In this document: positions 29,078-39,237 of the stretch, piece by piece
Layout: every line of letters begins with the position of its first letter
Position numbering within the stretch: the stretch's first letter is position 1
NCBI RefSeq assembly: GCF_007846095.1
Contig: NZ_VOEI01000005.1
Location: forward strand, 248,001-312,000
Direction: 5' to 3'
Origin: Mucilaginibacter achroorhodeus
Lineage (GTDB): Bacteria > Bacteroidota > Bacteroidia > Sphingobacteriales > Sphingobacteriaceae
DNA length: 64,000 nucleotides
The notes under the pieces: model-generated
What the model was told of the DNA's origin: nothing
Databases searched by the model: none
What the model saw: the letters and a program-made list of their open reading frames with translations, nothing else
Program-made: the position numbers and the translations under genes

Positions 29078-31612
29078 TTACTTCTGCTCTTCTTCTTTTG
29101 GCTCTTTGTTTTCGCCTTTTTGGTCTATCACTTTTATTTCGTTGGCTTCTTTATCATAGTCAACTAATAACGTGTCACCTTCGTGCATTTCGCCTTTAAG
29201 TATCTCTTCGGCAATTGGGTCTTCCAAGTATTTCTGGATGGCGCGTTTAAGCGGCCTCGCACCAAATTGCGAATCATAACCTTTCTCGGCTATAAACTCT
29301 TTGGCCTCTACAGTAAGTTCAATTTTATAACCCAAGCTGTTAACACGGCCAAAAAGGGCAGCCAACTCGATGTCAATTATCTTAAAGATCTCGTCTTTGC
29401 CTAAAGAGTTGAATACGATAACGTCGTCAATACGGTTAAGGAACTCAGGAGCAAAGGCGCGTTTTAAAGCGTTTTCAATAACTCCACGAGAGTGTGCATC
29501 TGCCTGTGTAGTTTTAGCAGCCGTTGTGAAACCAACACCCTGACCAAAATCTTTTAACTGGCGTGCGCCGATATTAGATGTCATGATGATGATCGTATTC
29601 CTGAAATCAACCTTGCGGCCTAAAGAGTCGGTCAACTGTCCTTCATCCAATACTTGAAGCAAGATGTTGAATACATCCGGGTGAGCTTTCTCGATCTCAT
29701 CCAGCAATACAACTGCGTACGGTTTGCGGCGTACTTTTTCAGTAAGTTGTCCGCCTTCTTCATAACCTACGTAACCAGGAGGCGCTCCCACTAAACGTGA
29801 TACAGCGAATTTCTCCATGTACTCGCTCATGTCTATCTGAATCAACGCATCCTCGGTATCAAACATAAAACGTGCAAGCTCTTTTGCCAGTTCAGTTTTA
29901 CCAACACCGGTTGGGCCTAAGAAAATGAATGAACCTATTGGTTTCTTAGGGTCTTTAAGACCTGCGCGTGTACGTTGTATAGCGCGGGTAAGTTTTTTAA
30001 TAGCATCATCCTGGCCAATGATCTTACCACTAATGGTAGTGTTCATGGCAAGTAACTTGGCGCTATCAGCCTGACCAACACGTTGTACCGGTATACCGGT
30101 CATCATGCTTACAACTTCGGCAACGTTATCTTCGGTTACGGTGTAACGTTTTGCTTTGGTTTCAGCTTCCCATGCAGCTTTGGCCTGGTCAAGCTCTTCA
30201 AGCAAGTGCTTTTCGGTATCACGCAGTTTTGCTGCTTCTTCATATTTCTGGCTGCGAACAACTTTGTTCTTCTCAATCTTGATCTGCTCTATCTTAGCTT
30301 CAATATCCAGAATGTTCTGTGGAACATGGATGTTCGTTAAGTGAACGCGTGATCCTGCTTCGTCTAAAGCATCAATAGCTTTGTCCGGTAAAAAGCGGTC
30401 TGTGATGTAGCGGGTGGTTAAGCTAACACAAGCGTTTATAGCTTCGTCAGTGTATGTTACACCGTGGTGCTCTTCGTATTTCTCTTTGATACGGTTAAGT
30501 ATCTCAACAGTTTCATCCGGTGTAGCAGGCTCTACCATCACCTTTTGGAAACGGCGGTCTAATGCACCATCTTTCTCAATGTACTGGCGATACTCGTCTA
30601 ACGTAGTGGCACCGATGCATTGGATCTCACCACGCGCCAAAGCCGGTTTAAACATGTTAGATGCATCTAACGAGCCCGAAGCTCCACCAGCACCAACAAT
30701 GGTATGGATCTCATCAATGAACAGAATAACATCCGGAGATTTTTCTAATTCATTCATCACCGCTTTCATACGCTCCTCAAATTGCCCGCGATATTTAGTA
30801 CCGGCAACCAGGGATGCAAGGTCAAGCGTAACTACGCGTTTGTTAAACAACACACGTGATACCTTACGTTGCACAATGCGTAGTGCCAAACCTTCGGCAA
30901 TGGCAGATTTACCAACACCAGGTTCACCTATCAAAATAGGGTTGTTCTTTTTACGGCGCGATAAGATCTGAGATACACGCTCTATCTCTTTCTCACGACC
31001 AACAATAGGGTCCAAACGGCCTTCTTCGGCAGCTTTGGTCAGGTCGCGGCCAAAGTTGTCTAATACAGGTGTTTTTGATTTGATATCTGATACCTTTTTT
31101 GGTTGAGTAAATGAGTCGTCTTCTTTAAAGTCGTCGTCACCACCGGTTGATGAACCAGGCATCTCATCAGTAATATCGTTTTTGCTCGATTCTACTTCGC
31201 TCTTAAACACTTCGTAGTTTACGTTAAACTGCATTAATATCTGAGAGGCGATGTTGTCTTCGTCGCGAAGGATAGATAGCAGCAAGTGCTCCGTACCTAT
31301 CACATCACTCTTAAATATTTTAGCTTCAAGGTAAGTTATCTTTAAAACCTTTTCTGCCTGTTTGGTTAACGGGATACTGCCTATATGTACATTTGTGCCA
31401 ATTGTTCCTTTTACAGCATCCTCAACAGCACGGCGTAGTTTAGCGGTATCAACGGTTAGCCCTTTCAATAGTTTAATAGCCACACCGTCTCCATCACGGA
31501 TAAGGCCAAGCAAAAGATGTTCTGTTCCAATATAATCGTGCCCAAGGCGTAGAGCCTCCTCGCGGCTGTATTGTATCACATCTTTAACCCGTGGCGAAAA
31601 TTTAGCTTCCAT
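29078..31612 (-). CDS. clpC: ATP-dependent Clp protease ATP-binding subunit ClpC
   Basis: This 844-residue AAA+ unfoldase feeds substrates to ClpP. It has two Clp N repeats (about 1-145), a first AAA module with Walker A GEPGVGKS at 229-236, a UVR/M-domain coiled coil near residues 425-475 (the ClpC mark, as opposed to ClpB), and a second AAA module with GPTGVGKT near 570. It ends in an acidic/lysine-rich tail. It is monocistronic, with no CtsR or McsAB gene beside it. Confidence 0.96.
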   Translation of the reverse strand: MEAKFSPRVKDVIQYSREEALRLGHDYIGTEHLLLGLIRDGDGVAIKLLKGLTVDTAKLRRAVEDAVKGTIGTNVHIGSIPLTKQAEKVLKITYLEAKIFKSDVIGTEHLLLSILRDEDNIASQILMQFNVNYEVFKSEVESSKNDITDEMPGSSTGGDDDFKEDDSFTQPKKVSDIKSKTPVLDNFGRDLTKAAEEGRLDPIVGREKEIERVSQILSRRKKNNPILIGEPGVGKSAIAEGLALRIVQRKVSRVLFNKRVVTLDLASLVAGTKYRGQFEERMKAVMNELEKSPDVILFIDEIHTIVGAGGASGSLDASNMFKPALARGEIQCIGATTLDEYRQYIEKDGALDRRFQKVMVEPATPDETVEILNRIKEKYEEHHGVTYTDEAINACVSLTTRYITDRFLPDKAIDALDEAGSRVHLTNIHVPQNILDIEAKIEQIKIEKNKVVRSQKYEEAAKLRDTEKHLLEELDQAKAAWEAETKAKRYTVTEDNVAEVVSMMTGIPVQRVGQADSAKLLAMNTTISGKIIGQDDAIKKLTRAIQRTRAGLKDPKKPIGSFIFLGPTGVGKTELAKELARFMFDTEDALIQIDMSEYMEKFAVSRLVGAPPGYVGYEEGGQLTEKVRRKPYAVVLLDEIEKAHPDVFNILLQVLDEGQLTDSLGRKVDFRNTIIIMTSNIGARQLKDFGQGVGFTTAAKTTQADAHSRGVIENALKRAFAPEFLNRIDDVIVFNSLGKDEIFKIIDIELAALFGRVNSLGYKIELTVEAKEFIAEKGYDSQFGARPLKRAIQKYLEDPIAEEILKGEMHEGDTLLVDYDKEANEIKVIDQKGENKEPKEEEQK

Positions 31613-32061
31613 ATATACCTTTCTGATTATGATCGTCTTTTATCCAAATTGATTGTTATTCAGATAAGCCGATTTTGTTAAGTCTCATCAACAATATTGC
31701 CAACTTTTGATATGGCATTCAAACAGACAATTGAATGATAAATACCTTTAAAAGAAGACTTAATTATATGCCTTATTGTTTTGCAAAACCGCAAAAAACC
31801 GGCTCAACCTTAGTAACAAACGAATGAACTACTTACTATTTGATGTTGCATCGCTTGAATGGTTTAAGATAAATACCAATTTTATCCTGAATAGCATCTG
31901 AGCGGGCAATTAGTCATATCACCATATGACAATACGGCATAGTATCAAATTTGCTTACAGCTATGCCTTATTAGCAAACCAAACGATTTACATTGAAAGA
32001 TACAAATTATAAGATGAATTTGGGGTGAAAAATGTAAACACGGTGTTAATAAAGTACTTTT
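31613..32061. other. 449-base spacer upstream of clpC
   Basis: This is A/T-rich DNA between clpC and the FkbM gene, both on the minus strand. It should hold the clpC promoter, but I find no convincing TAnnTTTG element, no heat-shock inverted repeat, no RNA gene and no ORF of note. Confidence 0.5.
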
Positions 32062-32934
32062 TTAAAGCGGCCTGCCTTTAACGTAGACCGGGTTAGCACT
32101 CTTTAGCCTTTCTTTTAGAAACTCAACATCCCTTATGTATAAAGTGTTATGTTCCCTTTTTCGCTCGCTTGATTTCAGTACTCGTGTGAGCGGGTCGTAA
32201 TCCATTACCTTAAAGCCCAACGCGATCAATTGATCATGTATATTGTCATCGTTAAAACCATAACTTACACCGGCACCATTAAGCTCTATAATGATTGCTT
32301 TTAAGCCAGGGGAACTTAGCGTATTCATTCCACCCTTTAAAACTTCGGTCTCAAAGCCCTCAACGTCGATTTTTATTAATAGGGGAACAATGGAAGTTAA
32401 AACTCCATCAAGTGTTTCAACATTTACATCAATTACATCAGTATCATTATCAGTGGCTACATGATTGCCTGTATCGTAGCTCCGCGTAAATTTTAAGATG
32501 TCCTTTTTGCTGCCAAGCCCGATATTTAAAGCTGTTACCAGTTTACTGATCTGGTTTAGCTGGATGTTTTCTTTTAGATGGTGAAAAGTTTGCGGTACGG
32601 GTTCTACCGCTATGGTTTTTGCGCCTATTTCGGCAGAAGCCAATATCGTATAACTGCCGATATTGGCACCCACATCCATAAACATGTCATGGGGCCTAAG
32701 CATATGAAGGAGGAAGGCCATATCTTCAAATTCATGAAGCCCGCAGTAAATATTCCCCGTAGCCCCTGTTAGGCCTTTCCAAACCCATAACTTGCTGTTT
32801 TTTGTGAATTTGTAAACAACAGGTTTACTGGATATTCTTGATGATAGCTGCCACTTTATAAAGCCGGCAAATGCTTTAAACCTGTGGTTTTTTGCAAATG
32901 GATGGTTTAGTATGAATTTGATGGTGCGCAGCAT
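32062..32934 (-). CDS. FkbM-family SAM-dependent methyltransferase
   Basis: This is 290 residues from ATG 32934, the point where the typical N-terminus begins (MLRTIKFILNHPFAKNH); an in-frame ATG at 32982 would add 16 residues. The methyltransferase fold shows the SAM-binding MFMDVGANIGSYT, the acidic strand-2 end TIAVEPVPQTF and LIKIDVEGFETEVLKGG, all FkbM features. FkbM enzymes O-methylate sugars or small molecules. The gene stands alone, so the acceptor is unknown. Confidence 0.85.
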   Translation of the reverse strand: MLRTIKFILNHPFAKNHRFKAFAGFIKWQLSSRISSKPVVYKFTKNSKLWVWKGLTGATGNIYCGLHEFEDMAFLLHMLRPHDMFMDVGANIGSYTILASAEIGAKTIAVEPVPQTFHHLKENIQLNQISKLVTALNIGLGSKKDILKFTRSYDTGNHVATDNDTDVIDVNVETLDGVLTSIVPLLIKIDVEGFETEVLKGGMNTLSSPGLKAIIIELNGAGVSYGFNDDNIHDQLIALGFKVMDYDPLTRVLKSSERKREHNTLYIRDVEFLKERLKSANPVYVKGRPL

Positions 32935-33032
32935 TATAATATCGGCTAAACACGCCTTTGCTTTTTGTGCTGAAAGATACAAATAACCATAATGTTAAAA
33001 TGAATTTCTCCACCATTCCACATTTCAAATCA

Positions 33033-33040
33033 TATATTTG
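33033..33040 (+). promoter_or_regulatory. Putative -7 element of ettA
   Basis: TATATTTG matches TAnnTTTG exactly, 28 bases before the ATG. No TTG is seen at the proper -33 distance. Confidence 0.4.
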
Positions 33041-33068
33041 CTCTCCCTAAGTAGAAATCTAAAATTTT

Positions 33069-34751
33069 ATGGCTGACGAAAAAATAATTTTTTCAATGGC
33101 AGGCGTGAGTAAGGTTTACCCGCCGCAAAAAACAGTTCTTAAAAATATATATCTGTCGTTTTTTTACGGCGCCAAAATTGGTGTTATCGGTTTAAACGGC
33201 TCTGGTAAATCGTCGTTGTTAAAGATCATCGCCGGTATTGATAAAACTAACATAGGCGAAGTAGTATTCTCGCCAGGCTACAGCGTAGGTTACCTAAGTC
33301 AGGAGCCCGAGCTTGATCCTGAGAAAACTGTACGTGAAATTGTTGAAGAGGGCGTTGCAGAGACAACTGCTTTACTGAAAGAGTACGAGGAAATAAACGA
33401 AAAATTTGGCCTGGAAGAGTATTACAGTGATGCCGACAAAATGGATAAGCTGATGAACCGCCAGGGCGAACTGCAGGATAAAATTGATGCCACCAATGCC
33501 TGGGAATTAGATACCAAGCTTGAGCGTGCAATGGATGCGTTACGCTGCCCTGAGCCTGATACAAAGATCTCGGTACTATCCGGTGGTGAGCGCCGCCGCG
33601 TAGCTTTATGCCGTTTGTTGCTGCAAGAGCCGGATGTTTTATTGTTAGATGAGCCTACCAACCACTTAGATGCCGAATCAATAGATTGGTTGGAGCAACA
33701 CCTGCAGCAATATAAAGGCACTGTTATAGCCGTAACGCACGACCGTTATTTTCTTGATAACGTTGCCGGCTGGATCCTTGAACTCGATCGTGGCGAGGGT
33801 ATCCCGTGGAAAGGAAACTATTCCTCATGGTTAGACCAAAAAGCTAAACGCCTTGCCGCTGAAGAGAAGAGCGAAAGCAAGCGCCAAAAAACTTTGGAAC
33901 GTGAGCTGGAATGGGTGCGCATGGGTGCTAAAGGCCGCCATGCAAAATCAAAGGCACGTTTATCAAATTATGAAAAGTTGGCATCCGAAGAAACTAAAGA
34001 ACGCGAAGAAAAACTGGAGTTGTTCATCCCTCCGGGCCCGCGTTTAGGCAACATTGTGATAGAAGCAAACAACGTTACCAAAGCCTACGGTGATAAAGTA
34101 TTGTTCGAGAACCTGAGCTTCTCGCTGCCACCTGCGGGTATAGTAGGCATCATTGGCCCTAACGGTGCCGGTAAAACTACTTTGTTCCGCCTGATAACCG
34201 GGCAAGACCAGCCGGACGCCGGTACTTTCCGCGTTGGAGATACAGTGGCTTTAGGTTATGTTGACCAGATGCACGATGACCTTGACCCTAATAAATCTGT
34301 TTGGGAAAATGTAACCGGCGGTACCGATAATATCATGGTTGGTAACCGCCCGTTGAATTCTCGCGCTTATGTATCGAAATTTAATTTTAACGGGGCCGAT
34401 CAACAAAAAAAAGTTGGCGTATTATCGGGTGGTGAGCGTAACCGCGTTCACCTGGCAATTACGTTAACCAAGGGATCAAACGTGTTGCTGCTGGATGAGC
34501 CTACAAACGATATTGACGTAAATACTTTGCGCTCGTTAGAAGAAGCACTTGAAAACTTTGGCGGTTGCGCCGTGATCATTAGCCACGACCGCTGGTTCCT
34601 TGACCGCGTGTGTACACACATACTTGCCTTTGAAGGTAACTCACAGGTTTACTTTTTTGAAGGTAACTACAGCGACTACGAAGAAAACCACCGTAAACGC
34701 GTTGGTGACGTAACCCCTAAAAGAATAAAGTATAAAAAGTTGACAGCTTAG
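33069..34751 (+). CDS. ettA: ABC-F translation factor EttA
   Basis: This 560-residue protein has two ATPase domains and no membrane segments. Walker A motifs are GLNGSGKS (41-48) and GPNGAGKT (about 360), the signatures are LSGGERRRVAL and LSGGERNRVHL, and the charged linker between them has the length of the P-site tRNA interaction motif. EttA senses the ATP/ADP ratio at the ribosomal E site. Length and linker fit EttA better than resistance-type ABC-F proteins. Confidence 0.93.
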   Translation: MADEKIIFSMAGVSKVYPPQKTVLKNIYLSFFYGAKIGVIGLNGSGKSSLLKIIAGIDKTNIGEVVFSPGYSVGYLSQEPELDPEKTVREIVEEGVAETTALLKEYEEINEKFGLEEYYSDADKMDKLMNRQGELQDKIDATNAWELDTKLERAMDALRCPEPDTKISVLSGGERRRVALCRLLLQEPDVLLLDEPTNHLDAESIDWLEQHLQQYKGTVIAVTHDRYFLDNVAGWILELDRGEGIPWKGNYSSWLDQKAKRLAAEEKSESKRQKTLERELEWVRMGAKGRHAKSKARLSNYEKLASEETKEREEKLELFIPPGPRLGNIVIEANNVTKAYGDKVLFENLSFSLPPAGIVGIIGPNGAGKTTLFRLITGQDQPDAGTFRVGDTVALGYVDQMHDDLDPNKSVWENVTGGTDNIMVGNRPLNSRAYVSKFNFNGADQQKKVGVLSGGERNRVHLAITLTKGSNVLLLDEPTNDIDVNTLRSLEEALENFGGCAVIISHDRWFLDRVCTHILAFEGNSQVYFFEGNYSDYEENHRKRVGDVTPKRIKYKKLTA

Positions 34752-34797
34752 TTATTGAGATTCAAGAATCAAGAGCCAAGAATCAAGACAAAAGATA

Positions 34798-34834
34798 AGC
34801 CCGGTTGCTGAGAAAGCAGACGGGCTTCTTTCTT
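34798..34834 (+). terminator. Probable terminator of ettA
   Basis: An AAGCC.../...GGGCTT hairpin followed by CTTTCTTT lies about 50 bases after the ettA stop. The stem is short and the loop long, so it is weaker than the next hairpin. Confidence 0.45.
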
Positions 34835-34849
34835 TAGTAGCTTATTAAC

Positions 34850-34880
34850 AACAAAGCCCCGCGATTGCGAGGCTTTGTTT
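34850..34880. terminator. Bidirectional terminator between ettA and dnaA
   Basis: AACAAAGCC and GGCTTTGTT form a 9-bp stem, with a CGC/GCG stem further in. It sits just after the dnaA stop on the minus strand. Confidence 0.75.
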
Positions 34881-34893
34881 GGTTTATAGTCGG

Positions 34894-36321
34894 TTAGGAC
34901 ATTTTTAGTTTCTTTTGGATATCGGCCACGTACCCTTTGAATTTCTTATCAGTATCAATCAAATCTTCAACTGTTTGGCAGGCATAAATCACGGTAGAGT
35001 GGTCGCGACCGCCGAAGAAATGGCCGATAGACTTCAATGAGCTTTTGGTATGTGCCTTAGCCAGGTACATCGATATCTGACGTGCCTGTACGATCTCGCG
35101 TTTACGGGTTTGTGACTTAACCATCTCAATAGGCACTTCAAAGTATTCGCAAACCAGGCTCTGGATATATTCCATTGAAATTTCCTTGGCAGAATTTTTT
35201 ACAAAATTCTTAAGCATTTGCTTAGCCAGGTTTAAGTCTATCTCTTTGCGGTTAAGTGTTGATTGCGCCAGTAGTGATACCATTGCTCCCTCCAGTTCGC
35301 GCACGTTATTATCAATGTTATGTGCAACGTATTCAACCACCTCGTTAGAAAGCTCTATGCCATCCTGGTAGATCTTATTCTTAAGGATAGCCATGCGGGT
35401 TTCCAGGTCAGGAACCTGCAGATCGGCAGATAGGCCCCATTTGAAGCGCGATAATAAGCGCTCCTCTAAACCAGCAAGATCTTTAGGGGCTTTGTCTGAA
35501 GTGATGATCAGTTGTTTGCCGCTTTGGTGAAGGTGGTTAAAGATATGGAAAAAGAAGTCCTGCGTTTTCTCTTTACCGGCAAAGTTGTGTACGTCATCCA
35601 TGATCAATACATCAATTGCCTGGTAAAAATTCACAAAATCATTAATGTTGTTATGTTTAAGGGCATCAACAAACTGCTGGGTAAATTTCTCACAGCTTAC
35701 ATATAACACCAATTTATCCGGCAGGGTGCGTTTAATTTCGTTACCAATAGCTTGCGCTAAGTGGGTTTTACCCAAACCAACACCGCCATAGATCATTAGC
35801 GGGTTAAATGATGTACCGCCTGGTTTTGCTGCTACGGCATAACCTGCCGAACGCGCCAAACGATTACAATCGCCTTCTACAAAGCTTTCGAAGGTGTAAT
35901 TGCGGTTAAGCTGCGGATCAACATTAAGTTTTTTAAGGCCCGGTATTACAAACGGGTTCTTAATATCTTTATTTATCGAAATAGGTATCGGCATAGACTG
36001 ATTCTTAGCTTCGGCACCATTTCCATTTGAGGGCATATTAGTAGTGTACGGCTTTGGAGATGAAGACTGCTCTACAACAATGTTGTATTCTAATCTTCCT
36101 TCATCGCCCAGTTGCTTTTTAATGGTTTTGCGCAACAAGCCTACATAGTGCTCCTCAAGCCATTCATAAAAGAATAAACTTGGTACCTGTATAGTTAGAA
36201 CGCTTCCTTCCATCCTTAAAGCTTTGATTGGCTCAAACCAGGTTTTAAAGCTTTGTGCCGGTATGTTATCTTTTATGATCTGAAGGCAACTATTCCAAAC
36301 GTTAGTACAAGTTTTTTCCAT
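34894..36321 (-). CDS. dnaA: Chromosomal replication initiator protein DnaA
   Basis: This 475-residue protein has all four DnaA domains: N-terminal DnaB-binding domain (about 1-85), variable linker (85-135), AAA+ domain with Walker A GGVGLGKT at 179-186 and Walker B VLIMDDVHNF, and the C-terminal DNA-binding domain with the signature GGRDHSTVIYA. It opens the replication origin. It is monocistronic; dnaN, recF and gyrB are not adjacent, as is common in Bacteroidota. Confidence 0.98.
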   Translation of the reverse strand: MEKTCTNVWNSCLQIIKDNIPAQSFKTWFEPIKALRMEGSVLTIQVPSLFFYEWLEEHYVGLLRKTIKKQLGDEGRLEYNIVVEQSSSPKPYTTNMPSNGNGAEAKNQSMPIPISINKDIKNPFVIPGLKKLNVDPQLNRNYTFESFVEGDCNRLARSAGYAVAAKPGGTSFNPLMIYGGVGLGKTHLAQAIGNEIKRTLPDKLVLYVSCEKFTQQFVDALKHNNINDFVNFYQAIDVLIMDDVHNFAGKEKTQDFFFHIFNHLHQSGKQLIITSDKAPKDLAGLEERLLSRFKWGLSADLQVPDLETRMAILKNKIYQDGIELSNEVVEYVAHNIDNNVRELEGAMVSLLAQSTLNRKEIDLNLAKQMLKNFVKNSAKEISMEYIQSLVCEYFEVPIEMVKSQTRKREIVQARQISMYLAKAHTKSSLKSIGHFFGGRDHSTVIYACQTVEDLIDTDKKFKGYVADIQKKLKMS

Positions 36322-36656
36322 AATGAAGTATCAGTAATTTCTTGATTTCCAGTGTCCCAACCTTTGAGCTTTTGGGCTCAGTACGGAACATCGAATATTC
36401 AAAAAAAAGGCGGATTAAAAAATTAAAATTGAACTTTTTTAAGAAATAAATATTTGAAAAAAATGCCTTTTTTAAGCTAAAAACGAATATTTTATTTTAT
36501 ATTTCGCATGCAGGCAGGCAAAAGACCCCTTCACTTTATCCTATCGCATTTTTACGAGTTTCAACAACTATTTGTTGTTAAATGTTGTGGGTTTTTGAAG
36601 ATAAATTTCGTCAATTATTAGTTGATGTATTATCTTAAAAAGCAAATAATCAACTG
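36322..36656. other. 335-base A/T-rich spacer upstream of dnaA
   Basis: This is strongly A/T-rich DNA between the dnaA start and the mutase stop, both minus-strand. It contains runs of A and T and a TTGTTGTTAAATGTTG segment, but no convincing cluster of DnaA boxes (TTATCCACA or close). I see neither an RNA gene nor a clear promoter, and do not call it oriC. Confidence 0.5.
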
Positions 36657-38204
36657 TTAATATTCCCCAAAGATGTTGCGCAATTCATCGGCAATTTCGC
36701 CAAGTGTGGCATAGCTTTCTACTGCGGTTAATATGTATGGCATCAGGTTTTCGGTACCCTTAGCGGCAAGGCTTAAGTTTTTTAAAGCGTCCTTAACTTC
36801 GTTATTATTGCGCTCCTTTTTTAACATCTCAAGTTTTTGGGTTTGCTGTATCCTGATAGAATCGTCAATGCGGAATACCGGCGGTGCAACTTCTTCCTGC
36901 TGTGTAAATTTGTTAACACCAACCAATACGCGGTCGCCGCTTTCAATGTCATTTTGGTATTCGTAGGCAGCAGCAGCTATTTCCTGCTGAATATAATCCT
37001 GCTCTATAGCTTTTACAGATCCACCCATCGCATCTATCTTATCTATATATACATATGCGGCTGCTTCCAACTCATTGGTTAGTGCTTCCACAAAGTAAGA
37101 ACCGGCCAGCGGATCCACGGTATCTGTAACCCCGCTTTCAAATGCTATGATCTGCTGCGTGCGAAGGGCTATTTTTGCGGCAGCCTCTGTTGGTAAAGAC
37201 AATGCCTCGTCGTAACCATTGGTATGCAGCGATTGGGTACCACCCAGCACTGCAGCAAGCGCCTGGTTGCTTACACGAACAATGTTATTCATAGGCTGTT
37301 GTGCCGTAAGTGTTGAGCCACCTGTTTGGGTATGAAAACGCAGTTTTTGCGCACCTGCATCAGTAGCACCCAGTTCTTTGGTAATATTGGCCCACATCCT
37401 GCGTGCCGCACGGAATTTGGCTATCTCCTCAAAAAAGTTGTTATGGCAGTTAAAGAAGAATGAAAGCCGTTTGGCAAACACGTTTATATCCAATCCTTTA
37501 TCCAGGGCAGCCTTTAAATAAGTTTTACCATTGGCTAACGTAAAGGCAAGTTCCTGTACAGCGGTTGAGCCAGCTTCGCGAATGTGGTAGCCGGATATAG
37601 ATATGGTATTCCATTTAGGTACTTCCTTACTGCAATATTCAAAAATATCGGTTATCAGGCGCATGGATGGCTCTGGCGGATAGATATAGGTACCGCGCGC
37701 AGCGTACTCCTTTAATATATCGTTTTGAATAGTGCCCGATATCTGCTTGATATCTGCCCCCTGCCTCTTTGCCAATGCGATATACATCGCTAACAATATA
37801 GATGCAGTTGCATTAATGGTCATAGAGGTAGTGATATCCTTAAGCTGTATGCCATCGAACAATATCTCCATATCCTTTAAAGAATCTATCGCTACGCCTA
37901 CTTTTCCTACTTCACCTTCGGATAGGGCATGGTCGCTATCATAACCTATCTGCGTTGGCAGGTCAAAGGCCACTGATAGGCCCATGGTTCCCTGGCTAAG
38001 CAGATAGTGGTAGCGCTTGTTTGATTCTTCGGCTGTTGAAAAACCGGCATACTGACGCATGGTCCACGGCTTGCCACGGTACATATCTTTCTGGATGCCG
38101 CGCGTGTACGGGAACTGCCCGGGCAATTCATCCATACCCGATGGCTCGGTATAAACTTCTTTGAATTGAATGCCCGACGTGGTAGTAAACTTTTTATCTG
38201 CCAT
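36657..38204 (-). CDS. Methylmalonyl-CoA mutase-type catalytic subunit without B12 domain
   Basis: This 515-residue protein covers only the substrate-binding TIM barrel of acyl-CoA mutases. There is no DxHxxG cobalamin domain, so a separate small subunit must supply B12. Residues that select methylmalonyl-CoA are present: Tyr52 in RQYAGF (equivalent to Tyr89 of the Propionibacterium enzyme), Arg170 in ARGTYIYPP (Arg207) and Tyr206-His207 in SGYHI (Tyr243-His244). This argues against isobutyryl-CoA or 2-hydroxyisobutyryl-CoA mutase. The upstream gene for a membrane-anchored protein is 6 bases away. Confidence 0.85.
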   Translation of the reverse strand: MADKKFTTTSGIQFKEVYTEPSGMDELPGQFPYTRGIQKDMYRGKPWTMRQYAGFSTAEESNKRYHYLLSQGTMGLSVAFDLPTQIGYDSDHALSEGEVGKVGVAIDSLKDMEILFDGIQLKDITTSMTINATASILLAMYIALAKRQGADIKQISGTIQNDILKEYAARGTYIYPPEPSMRLITDIFEYCSKEVPKWNTISISGYHIREAGSTAVQELAFTLANGKTYLKAALDKGLDINVFAKRLSFFFNCHNNFFEEIAKFRAARRMWANITKELGATDAGAQKLRFHTQTGGSTLTAQQPMNNIVRVSNQALAAVLGGTQSLHTNGYDEALSLPTEAAAKIALRTQQIIAFESGVTDTVDPLAGSYFVEALTNELEAAAYVYIDKIDAMGGSVKAIEQDYIQQEIAAAAYEYQNDIESGDRVLVGVNKFTQQEEVAPPVFRIDDSIRIQQTQKLEMLKKERNNNEVKDALKNLSLAAKGTENLMPYILTAVESYATLGEIADELRNIFGEY

Positions 38205-38210
38205 GATACG

Positions 38211-38741
38211 TTAAAATATATTATCCATATCCTTACGTACTATGGCGGTAGCCAACTCATATGGGCTATTCTCCAATTTAGAAAGATGGTTTAGAACGGC
38301 TTTGCCCAGATCAAGCCCGGTTGCACCTGCCGGGAGGCTTTGCGTGGCATTGGTAACCAGGTTTATAGTATCATCTTTAATACGCCTAACGGCGCCCCAT
38401 GCCTGTGTGCTTACATATATCTGCTGGGTAACGTTGTGCTGATATTCTGTACGTACCTCATTTAATATGATATTGTATAACTCAACTGCACTGTATCCGT
38501 TACCGTTTAAACGAACCAGCATGTTTGCAGGGTCTACTCTATCTATGAACAATACCAGGCGCTCATACGCCTGCAAGCGTAAGGGCAGCGTTTGGTTACT
38601 AATTGCTTTCCTTAGCTCCAAAGCCTGTAAATTCTGTGATTTGTCCAGATAGGGTTTTAAAAGATAAAACGCTATATAGACCACGCCGATGCCGGCAACG
38701 GTGTACTTTAAAATATCGAATAAATAACTGTATGCGGCCAT
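38211..38741 (-). CDS. Membrane-anchored conserved protein (DUF7935-like)
   Basis: This 176-residue protein has one N-terminal membrane segment (about 12-28) and a soluble helical rest. LPLRLQAYERLVLFIDRVDPANML and YQHNVTQQIYVSTQAW are features I recall from a conserved Bacteroidota family of unknown function. It is 6 bases ahead of the mutase gene on the same strand, so the two are translated from one message. It might tether or support the mutase, but nothing in the sequence shows it. Confidence 0.65.
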   Translation of the reverse strand: MAAYSYLFDILKYTVAGIGVVYIAFYLLKPYLDKSQNLQALELRKAISNQTLPLRLQAYERLVLFIDRVDPANMLVRLNGNGYSAVELYNIILNEVRTEYQHNVTQQIYVSTQAWGAVRRIKDDTINLVTNATQSLPAGATGLDLGKAVLNHLSKLENSPYELATAIVRKDMDNIF

Positions 38742-38803
38742 GTTGTTTCTGTTAGGCAGAGGTCATAAATAATAGGTGCGAACAAAAATCCGTATTTTAG
38801 ATT

Positions 38804-38811
38804 TATATTTG
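38804..38811 (+). promoter_or_regulatory. Putative -7 element of the IscA/ErpA gene
   Basis: TATATTTG is an exact TAnnTTTG match, 21 bases before the ATG at 38833. It also shows that the upstream in-frame ATG at 38776 cannot be the start. Confidence 0.5.
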
Positions 38812-38832
38812 TATAGTTTAATAAAAAATAAG

Positions 38833-39186
38833 ATGAGTGTTACCGCTGAAACTTTAACCGCCCCTGTAACTTTTACTGAAGGTGCCGTAAAAGAACTTTA
38901 TAAACTGAAAGAACAACAAGAAATTGCCGACGACTTTGGCCTGCGTGTAGGTGTTGAAGGCGGAGGCTGCTCGGGGATGAATTATGTTTTGGGCTTCGAT
39001 CAGAAAAAAGATGGCGACCAGGAATATTATATCGAGGGCATAAAAGTATTTATGCATAAAGCGCATGGCCTTTACCTTGCCGGTATGCAAATTGATTTTC
39101 AGGATGGCCTTAACGCTCGTGGCTTTACCTTTAACAATCCTAATGCGGCAAGCACTTGCGGTTGCGGTACATCATTCTCCGTATAA
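38833..39186 (+). CDS. Iron-sulfur cluster A-type carrier (IscA/ErpA/SufA family)
   Basis: This is 117 residues from ATG 38833. The three conserved cysteines are Cys46 in GGGCSGMNY and Cys109/Cys111 in TCGCGTSF, which carry an Fe-S cluster for transfer to apo-enzymes. Length and the C-terminal CGCG are typical. No isc or suf genes adjoin it, so which of IscA, ErpA or SufA it corresponds to is open. Confidence 0.93.
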   Translation: MSVTAETLTAPVTFTEGAVKELYKLKEQQEIADDFGLRVGVEGGGCSGMNYVLGFDQKKDGDQEYYIEGIKVFMHKAHGLYLAGMQIDFQDGLNARGFTFNNPNAASTCGCGTSFSV

Positions 39187-39202
39187 ATAAAAGATCTTGA
39201 TA

Positions 39203-39237
39203 AACAAAGGCGCCTTGTGGGCGCCTTTGTTGTTTTT
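39203..39237. terminator. Bidirectional terminator between IscA/ErpA and TlpA-like genes
   Basis: AACAAAGGCGCC pairs with GGCGCCTTTGTT, followed by GTTTTT. The T-run favours the plus-strand gene, and the convergent gene ends right next to it. Confidence 0.88.

Noticed and set aside
36322..36656. Possible replication origin upstream of dnaA
   Set aside because: The spacer is A/T-rich, but I see no cluster of DnaA boxes.
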